Positions 4,840 to 8,757 of a stretch of 8,757 nucleotides of DNA are shown in pieces. The position numbers and the translations under genes were made by a program. The notes under the pieces were generated by a model. That model ran no database searches. It was not told where the DNA came from and saw only the letters and a program-made list of their open reading frames with translations. Position 1 is the stretch's first letter, and every line of letters starts with the position of its first letter. The stretch comes from Chloroflexota bacterium (GTDB lineage Bacteria; Chloroflexota; Dehalococcoidia; Lucifugimonadales; Lucifugimonadaceae). The stretch covers positions 1-8,757 of the forward strand of contig JACQUF010000035.1 in the NCBI GenBank assembly GCA_016210435.1. The letters run 5' to 3'.

Positions 4840-7251
4840 TCACTTCTCCTCCTCCATATGTGGCTGATGCGCATTGGCAAGTGCGAGCCCGCGATAACTC
4901 CGTATCCGGCTGCCGATGTGCTCGAATCCCCTTTTGCCAACGCGACGCCCGAATCGATCACGCGAGAGACGATCCCGCTCGCGAATCTGCGCCTGGCGAG
5001 CCCACGTTTGATACGCCGCGTGAAGTGCAGCTGCCGACACGGTGAGGTTGGGTCCGAGCACGCAGCACGCGGCGAGGAACTCTTCAAGCCCATCCTCCTC
5101 GCGCCGGTAGGCTTCGCTGGCATTGAGGACGGCCGGCGGCGGTCGCAACCCGACTCGTTTGTAGTCAAGGAAGCCCCGCACCGCGCCGGCGAGGATACCC
5201 GGCAACTCGGCCACAAGCTTGTCCTCGAGCCCGAGGTCCGCGTGCCGATGGGAATCACATTCGCCCGCCTTGTGTGCGGGAGATGCCGGGTCGACGAATG
5301 TGACGCCGAACGGGACGAGGTGCACGCGCCGCCAAAACCCGTAGGAGTCGTCGCGGACCCGGGGCTTGGAGTTCGTCGCAAGCCACAGCTTGAAACTGGG
5401 GTTGTAGGTAAAGAATTCCCTGTTGAGAAACCGTGCGGTCACTGGATCGCCCCCGGTGATCGCTTTCACGCGCGCCTCATTGAGGCGGATCTCGTCGGAG
5501 GTCTCACTCGCCGTGACTAGACGCTTGCCCGCGAGCGCGGCGAGATCGTTCGTGTTCGCGGTCAAGCGTGAATTTGCTTCGAAGGTCGAGAATGGCGCAT
5601 TCGCCGCATAGTCACCGAGCAGTTGCCGCAAGGTGTTAAGTAACTTGCCCTTGCCGTTCGCGCCGTCTCCCACGCAAAGAAAACAGACGTGCTCGACGTT
5701 GAGTCCGGAAAGGGTGTATCCGAAGGCTCGCCATTCGTACTGAATCAGGTCGACGTCTCCCTCAAATATCTCTGACAAAAAGACTGAAAAGCGCGGGCAG
5801 CGAGCGTTCGGGTCGAACGGCGCGGCTACCCGCATCGTGATCTTGTCGTCCGTCCGGCCCGCTCGCAGCGTCCCGGTTCGAAGGTCGACGACGCCGTTCT
5901 GGACCCCGAGCAGAAGCGGGTCGGCGTCCCACTCGCCGCCGGTGCTGATCGGCGGCTCGTTACGTGCCAGCGCGAGGGTGGCGCCGATAGCCCGCTGACT
6001 CTCCGATGCCAGCGCCCAAGCGGCTTCGGCTTTCCGCTCTTTCTCGTCGGCGATCGCAGCGGCGTGGCGAAGCCGCTCACGGGCGACATTTTTCGCGAGC
6101 CGCCCGAGCTCGCCTTCGGTCTCGCGCTCGGGGATCCACGAATGCTCCCCATAAACGTAGTAGAGGCCTCGGCGATGGTCGTAGCGGACACGGTTCCCAT
6201 AGAGTTGGGCGAATAGCTCAGCGTTGCCGGCGTCGGTGCGGTGGAACCATGCCGATGGTGCGGTAGGGGCCGAACCGTTCTCGCCCGAATCCGGCGCGGG
6301 CGCGGTCGTTGAAGGCTCCCGCCACACCGCCGCAAGCGTCCGACGCGCGTAGTCCGGTCGAAGCGCCTTCGCGACGTCCTCACCGTGCTCGCGCCGATGC
6401 TGAGTCACGGCCGCCCACGATTCCTGTCGCGTCCACCCGACTGCGCTCGTGAGGGCGACGATGGCGGCATCGTACTCGGACTGCGTGGGCAAGTCGGTCC
6501 GCTCGCGCCGCCACGTCCGGGCGAATTTGTCGTCGTTTGCCAACAGCGCCGCGAGCTGCTCGTGCGGAGCGCTGGCGTTCGCAGGGAAAAGAAGTCCGCC
6601 CACACCGGCGAGGGCCGCGCCGTTCGTGCCATGTCGCCCGGCCTGGTGGTCGAGGATGGCCCGAAGCCATGCTTGCGGCAGCTCGGCGGGCTGGATCTCG
6701 TGAGGATCGCCGTCCACGAGCCATGAATACGCCCCGCTCGTCACGCTCGGCGGCAGTACCGCGTAGCCGAGGCCAGCTACCCTGATGTCGATCGCCCCGG
6801 ACCAGGGTGTGCCCTGCGTCAGCGCGATGCCCGCGGGGATCTTGAATTCAAGATGGAGCCCCCCGGACCCGGTTTTCATGCTCACAGTCGGCGGCAGCTT
6901 GCCGAGCTGGTCTTGGAGCTGGGCGAACACCTCGGCGTCGTCGATGTCGAGCCTGAACGTGCCGGGCCGGTAGCCGCCGATGTTGGCGTGCGGGTGCTGG
7001 CGCAGCCAACTGCCGATTTTCTCGGGGTCGTCCGTGGCATCCTTCACGCCATTCGGCACGAACGGCGTGAAGGGATGCTTCCCGGCGCTTCGGCAGTCGG
7101 CCGCGCCGCAGGTGCAGCGGCCGTCACGGACGCCGTACAGCGGGATGAGCGAGTAGCCCAGCGCCAGTAGGTCGAGCGCGGCGTCGAACGAGACAGCTGA
7201 TTGCCCGCCGGCGGGCATGGGCGTAGGATTCACGAGCGAAGCCACTTCCAT
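4840..7251 (-). CDS. PrimPol-D5/SF3 helicase replication protein
   Basis: This 803-aa protein combines primase-polymerase and helicase. Residues about 20-205 are the bifunctional PrimPol domain. C46, C48 and C53 lie before GKHP (57-60). The active-site pattern is D102 and D104 (LDIDD), H133 (GGLHLEF) and D155 (IDIRVAG). About 330-480 is the D5 N-terminal region. About 490-660 is the superfamily 3 helicase: Walker A GDGANGKGK (528-536, K534), Walker B E583 (LVTASE), sensor N627 (LATNSKP) and Arg pair 641-642. The rest (680-803) is a basic winged-helix-like tail. The protein should open the origin and make primers for the excised circle. The ATG at 7251 is only about two bases after GAGAGGAA; GTG at 7245 (residue 3) is better spaced and may be the true start. 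It follows xis by 71 bp on the same strand, separated by a hairpin. Confidence 0.95.
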   Translation of the reverse strand: MEVASLVNPTPMPAGGQSAVSFDAALDLLALGYSLIPLYGVRDGRCTCGAADCRSAGKHPFTPFVPNGVKDATDDPEKIGSWLRQHPHANIGGYRPGTFRLDIDDAEVFAQLQDQLGKLPPTVSMKTGSGGLHLEFKIPAGIALTQGTPWSGAIDIRVAGLGYAVLPPSVTSGAYSWLVDGDPHEIQPAELPQAWLRAILDHQAGRHGTNGAALAGVGGLLFPANASAPHEQLAALLANDDKFARTWRRERTDLPTQSEYDAAIVALTSAVGWTRQESWAAVTQHRREHGEDVAKALRPDYARRTLAAVWREPSTTAPAPDSGENGSAPTAPSAWFHRTDAGNAELFAQLYGNRVRYDHRRGLYYVYGEHSWIPERETEGELGRLAKNVARERLRHAAAIADEKERKAEAAWALASESQRAIGATLALARNEPPISTGGEWDADPLLLGVQNGVVDLRTGTLRAGRTDDKITMRVAAPFDPNARCPRFSVFLSEIFEGDVDLIQYEWRAFGYTLSGLNVEHVCFLCVGDGANGKGKLLNTLRQLLGDYAANAPFSTFEANSRLTANTNDLAALAGKRLVTASETSDEIRLNEARVKAITGGDPVTARFLNREFFTYNPSFKLWLATNSKPRVRDDSYGFWRRVHLVPFGVTFVDPASPAHKAGECDSHRHADLGLEDKLVAELPGILAGAVRGFLDYKRVGLRPPPAVLNASEAYRREEDGLEEFLAACCVLGPNLTVSAAALHAAYQTWARQAQIRERDRLSRDRFGRRVGKRGFEHIGSRIRSYRGLALANAHQPHMEEEK

Positions 7252-7274
7252 TTCCTCTCAGTGGCGGCAACTAG

Positions 7275-7319
7275 AAACCTCGCCGGTTCTCCCTCGTTCC
7301 CGGCGGGGTTTCGTTTTTT
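7275..7319. terminator. Terminator-like hairpin between xis and primase gene
   Basis: Bases 7275-7286 pair with 7300-7311 over 12 bp with one T-G pair and a 13-base loop. The T6 run (7314-7319) lies on the plus-strand side, so the best intrinsic-terminator orientation is plus, where no gene is seen just upstream. On the minus strand, where xis and primase lie, only TTTC TAGTT follows the stem. It may therefore weaken, rather than stop, read-through from xis into primase, or block antisense transcription entering the control region. Confidence 0.55.
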
Positions 7320-7322
7320 GGT

Positions 7323-7529
7323 CTAGGCGGCGGTGTTCGCTCCCTCGCGGGCGATGCGGTTCAGCTCGTCGCGCGGGATGTAGATCGTCCGTCCCGAGCG
7401 CAGCACCTTCAATTTCCCCTGGGCGACCAGCTCGTACAGGGTCCTAGCAGGTATGCCCGACTCCCGCGCGGCGGGGCGGATCTTCACGAACAAAGTGGAC
7501 GCGGCGGCAGGGGTAGCCGTGGCTGGCAT
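7323..7529 (-). CDS. xis: AlpA/MerR-type excisionase-like DNA-binding protein
   Basis: The product is 68 aa. Residues 15-45 read as the short winged helix-turn-helix of the excisionase/AlpA group: RPAARESGIPARTLYELVAQGKL, then a strand VLRSGRTIYIPRDEL with the usual basic wing. Start choice: ATG at 7529 has GGAGG five bases upstream. The frame stays open to 7838, but that extra part has no protein-like pattern and contains a terminator. Such proteins bend DNA at the attachment arms to direct Int toward excision, and in satellites may also activate int or replication. It lies upstream of the primase gene on the same strand, so excision and replication may be switched on together. The family assignment is strong; excision rather than regulation as its main job is inferred. 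A plain transcriptional activator is the alternative. Confidence 0.85.
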   Translation of the reverse strand: MPATATPAAASTLFVKIRPAARESGIPARTLYELVAQGKLKVLRSGRTIYIPRDELNRIAREGANTAA

Positions 7530-7545
7530 CGGGGCCTCCGGGATT

Positions 7546-7600
7546 CCGGTCCCAACGAAAAAGGACCGGCGACGCGAGTTATGACTCGCCTCCCGGTCCC
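7546..7600 (-). promoter_or_regulatory. Intrinsic terminator and competing hairpin in the xis leader
   Basis: Read on the minus strand, a strong intrinsic terminator lies just before xis. An outer 7-bp stem (7593-7599 with 7563-7569) and an inner 5-bp stem (7585-7589 with 7574-7578) are followed at once by T5 (7562-7558). The inner side of the outer stem, 7563-7569, can also pair perfectly with 7546-7552, forming a second hairpin whose loop contains the T run. The xis ribosome site follows at 7539-7535. This is the layout of an attenuator: one arm, two partners. What chooses between them (ligand, protein or translation) is not visible. Confidence 0.6.
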
Positions 7601-7757
7601 CAGAGTGCCCCGAACTTTTAGGGGTTTCCCCAAACGGTCCAGCTGGTAGGGTGCGTGTGCCCTCGGGTTTGCTGGCCGCCCTGTTTCGGTTTCGGGCAAT
7701 GGGTGGAAGCACGTCCCATCGCCGGGTGTTACGCCGGCTTGCGCCGGATTTGTTCGG

Positions 7758-7787
7758 ATGTTGCGGCATGTGGCCCAGCTGTGTCAA
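7758..7787 (-). promoter_or_regulatory. Candidate promoter for the xis transcript
   Basis: On the minus strand a perfect -35 hexamer TTGACA (7787-7782) is followed after 18 bp by CAACAT (7763-7758). This -10 matches at three positions, including the conserved second A and last T. RNA would start near 7751, giving a leader of about 220 bases before xis that contains the terminator at 7558-7599. The -35 is strong and the -10 poor, so an activator may be needed. Confidence 0.4.
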
Positions 7788-7813
7788 CTTCGGCGTTTGC
7801 ACGTGAAAAAACG

Positions 7814-7873
7814 GATTCCGCTCACGGGATCGCGACATGTGTGCGCGTGTCGCTGGTCGATTCCGCTCAGCGG
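7814..7873. promoter_or_regulatory. Repeated operator candidates upstream of the regulator
   Basis: GATTCCGCTCA occurs at 7814-7824 and again at 7859-7869, 45 bp apart in the same orientation. The second copy is the left half of a palindrome, CCGCTCAGCGG (7863-7873), lying between the expected -35 and -10 of the plus-strand promoter. A repressor bound there would block the regulator's own promoter. The other copy lies just behind the xis promoter. The repeats are seen; autoregulation by the adjacent HTH protein is inferred. Confidence 0.5.
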
Positions 7874-7878
7874 TTCGC

Positions 7879-7884
7879 TACACT
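7879..7884 (+). promoter_or_regulatory. -10 element giving a probably leaderless mRNA
   Basis: TACACT matches the -10 consensus in four of six bases, including TA at the start and the last T. It ends only six bases before the ATG at 7891, so RNA would begin at or next to the A of the start codon. No ribosome site precedes that ATG, which agrees with leaderless translation. The -35 is poor (best TGGTCG at 7854-7859, 19 bp away). Confidence 0.5.
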
Positions 7885-7890
7885 CTCGCC

Positions 7891-8526
7891 ATGCCTGCGA
7901 GTGCTCACGTTCGATGGCTCGAAGTCCTGGACGGACTCGGCGGCAACGTCTCAGCGGCGGCGCGTCAGCTCGGGATCGCCCGGTCGACGTTGATTCGCTG
8001 GCGGAATCGCCGGGATCTAGGCGGCGGATGGTGTCACGACTGCGCGAAGCCATTCGACACGTGGCCGGACGCCGTCCTTCACTCCCTCGACGGCCACTCG
8101 GTTGCCCGGACCGTCGAACGGGGCTCCGATCCGTCCTGGGCGCGGCCGCTCCATGCACCCGCAAACAAGCGGCTGAGCGGCGAGGTTCTGCGAGCACTTG
8201 CAGACCAAGAGAACGGTCATCCGCGCTGGAGCCGGGCCGAACACCATCAGGCGTTGGTGGTCCAGGGATTCGCAATCGGCGAGTCGACCGTAGGCCGCGG
8301 GCTGGCCCGGATACGTGTCAAGTGCCCGAAATGCGGCCTGCCGGACGCCCATCTCTGGTCCGGCCACGGTGACTGCCCCTGCCCCGTCCATCAAGCGGCG
8401 AGGCAGCGACTTCAAAACTCCGGACGACGGCACATCGCGAACGTCGACCCGAACCCCCGGTGGTTCCGCGACCAGACGGGCAGGGGCTGGCGGCGTGTGC
8501 CACGAAAAAAAGTAGCCCCCGGATAG
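7891..8526 (+). CDS. HTH regulator with C2H2 zinc finger and second Cys/His cluster
   Basis: The product is 211 aa from ATG 7891. Residues 10-40 are a Fis/transposase-type helix-turn-helix (GGNVSAAARQLGIARSTLIRWRNRR). A classic C2H2 pattern follows: C48, C51, H64, H69 with a 12-residue loop. Residues 90-142 look like a second helical or winged domain. C145, C148, H154, H159, C162, C164 and H167 form another metal-type cluster, and the tail is very basic. The start is chosen from the -10 box six bases upstream; an in-frame ATG at 7837 would add 18 residues but lies before that promoter. The last codons and the stop lie inside the arm repeat at 8508-8528. Divergent to xis and beside attR, it is the best candidate for the master regulator. 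Repression versus activation cannot be told. Confidence 0.82.
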   Translation: MPASAHVRWLEVLDGLGGNVSAAARQLGIARSTLIRWRNRRDLGGGWCHDCAKPFDTWPDAVLHSLDGHSVARTVERGSDPSWARPLHAPANKRLSGEVLRALADQENGHPRWSRAEHHQALVVQGFAIGESTVGRGLARIRVKCPKCGLPDAHLWSGHGDCPCPVHQAARQRLQNSGRRHIANVDPNPRWFRDQTGRGWRRVPRKKVAPG

Positions 8527-8528
8527 CC
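8508..8528 (+). repeat. Right-end copy of the TAGCC arm repeat
   Basis: These 21 bases equal 129-150 except for one missing T (139). Similarity continues weakly for about 20 bases (CGGGGCC, CGACGGG). The repeat has GTAGCC (8512-8517) and GGATAGCC (8521-8528). It overlaps the last codons and stop of the HTH regulator gene, so sequence here is held by both coding and probable integrase binding. It lies about 90 bp from the right attachment repeat, as expected for an arm site. Confidence 0.65.
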
Positions 8529-8616
8529 ACGGGGCCGGAACGACGGGTTACGAGCGGGAACGTGACGCAACGTAGCGCAATATGAACCGGCGGACCTCGG
8601 ATACGGCCTCATCAGC

Positions 8617-8661
8617 CTGAAAATCCGTGGGTCGCCAGTTCAACTCTGGCCCCCAGCACCA
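8617..8661 (+). repeat. attR: distal copy of the tRNA-Phe 3' end
   Basis: The anticodon loop to CCA of tRNA-Phe is repeated here without the 5' half, so this copy is not a working tRNA. The base at 8652 is C, which would restore a full G-C acceptor stem with the present 5' half. This copy therefore probably is the original chromosomal 3' end, and the copy in the intact tRNA (T68) came with the element. Confidence 0.93.
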
Positions 8662-8679
8662 CTCTTGCAGATATAAAAT

Positions 8680-8723
8680 CGGCCCTCGGGACGCCGTCGA
8701 CGACCGAAGGCCGGGCCGTTTTT
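8680..8723 (+). terminator. Intrinsic terminator in the right flank (likely ancestral tRNA-Phe terminator)
   Basis: CGGCCC at 8680-8685 pairs with GGGCCG at 8713-8718, and TCGG (8686-8689) with CCGA (8704-8707) inside it. T5 follows at 8719-8723. It starts 18 bases after the displaced CCA end, a normal distance for a tRNA terminator, and no gene of the element reads directly into it except the HTH regulator. Confidence 0.7.
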
Positions 8724-8742
8724 GCTAATGATTTGCTAATGA
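8721..8742 (+). repeat. 11-bp tandem repeat in the flank
   Basis: TTTGCTAATGA occurs twice head to tail (8721-8731, 8732-8742). The core GCTAAT also occurs at 80-85, just after the intact tRNA. The flank continues to the window end with no gene visible. It may be chance, or the edge of another element at the same tRNA. Confidence 0.6.
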
Positions 8743-8757
8743 ACCCTTCAATCCAAC

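Larger units (their letters stand above)
7530..7890. other. Divergent control region between xis and the HTH regulator
   Basis: No gene is supported in these 361 bases, although one minus-strand frame stays open. They hold the xis leader with its terminator, a candidate minus-strand promoter (7758-7787), three CGCCGG motifs at 7720, 7732 and 7742, two identical 11-base repeats (7814-7824, 7859-7869) and the plus-strand promoter of the regulator. A GGGG/CCCC hairpin lies near 7617-7634. The density of sites fits an immunity or switch region. The CGCCGG repeats next to a more AT-rich stretch could also belong to an origin. Confidence 0.6.
33..8661. mobile_element. Complete integrated element in tRNA-Phe (satellite- or plasmid-like island)
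   Basis: The element is bounded by two direct copies (33-77 and 8617-8661) of the 3' part of tRNA-Phe, 44 of 45 bases identical, so one unit is about 8584 bp. Inside are a tyrosine integrase next to the left end, an AlpA/Xis-like protein, a PrimPol-SF3 helicase and a HTH/zinc-finger regulator next to the right end. This is the usual set for site-specific integration, excision and autonomous replication. No structural phage gene and no conjugation gene is visible, which favours a phage satellite or a minimal integrative plasmid over a prophage or ICE. The ends are seen directly; the satellite interpretation is inference. No gene looks interrupted and both att repeats are nearly intact, so it may still be able to excise. 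Confidence 0.9.

Noticed and set aside
4428..5381. 317-codon minus-strand frame and the 259-codon plus frame at 4741-5520
   Set aside because: Both overlap the primase 3' end, whose domains are unmistakable; long shadow frames are expected at high GC.
7720..7747. Three CGCCGG motifs as CRISPR or iterons
   Set aside because: Only six bases long, unevenly spaced (12 and 10 bp) and easily produced by high GC; no spacer-repeat structure.
7530..7838. N-terminal extension of xis to 171 aa
   Set aside because: The extra 103 residues show no domain pattern, and the DNA there contains a strong intrinsic terminator. The ATG at 7529 has a well placed GGAGG.

Overview
The window holds one complete small integrated genetic element (about 8.6 kb) inserted in a tRNA-Phe gene of a high-GC bacterium. 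The tRNA-Phe opens the window (3-77), and its last 45 bases are repeated with one mismatch at 8617-8661. Between the copies lie a tyrosine integrase, a small excisionase-like protein, a primase-polymerase/SF3-helicase replication protein and several zinc-binding or helix-turn-helix proteins. I see no capsid, portal, terminase, relaxase, T4CP or rRNA gene. The element therefore looks like a phage satellite or a replicating plasmid-like island that depends on a helper or on passive inheritance. The host phylum cannot be fixed. High GC, GC-rich third positions and an apparently leaderless gene would suit Actinomycetota, Chloroflexota or similar lineages, but this is inference.

Layout. 1-205: tRNA-Phe, left attachment repeat, a 13-bp hairpin and a cluster of TAGCC motifs that look like integrase arm sites. 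174-1334 (-): integrase reading toward the tRNA. 1496-1744 (-): small unknown ORF. 1745-2044: promoter-bearing spacer. 2045-2521 (+): a visibly less GC-rich coiled-coil/winged-helix protein, followed 28 bp later by an unusual tRNA (2550-2630, +). This tRNA has a long-variable-arm, leucine-type body but the anticodon UGC (alanine GCA codon). 2888-4306 (-): 472-aa protein of unknown function with putative zinc sites near both ends. 4537-4731 (+): 64-aa zinc-ribbon protein. 4731-4838: a large inverted repeat filling the gap between convergent genes. 4840-7251 (-): PrimPol-D5/SF3 helicase. 7323-7529 (-): AlpA/Xis-like protein. 7530-7890: a long regulatory spacer with a terminator/alternative-hairpin leader for xis and repeated operators. 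7891-8526 (+): HTH plus C2H2 regulator, probably leaderless. 8508-8661: second arm repeat and right attachment repeat. 8680-8742: flank with an intrinsic terminator (probably the original tRNA-Phe terminator) and an 11-bp tandem repeat.

How it probably works (inference). The divergent pair xis (-) and HTH/C2H2 regulator (+) is arranged like the control switch of phage satellites: the regulator may repress the xis-primase transcript, and relief would give excision by Int+Xis and replication by the PrimPol-helicase. The tRNA with its adjacent winged-helix gene is the main candidate for cargo. A LeuRS-charged tRNA reading GCA would mistranslate alanine codons, or it could act as a decoy, a spare tRNA or a regulator. 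This is the most unusual item in the window.
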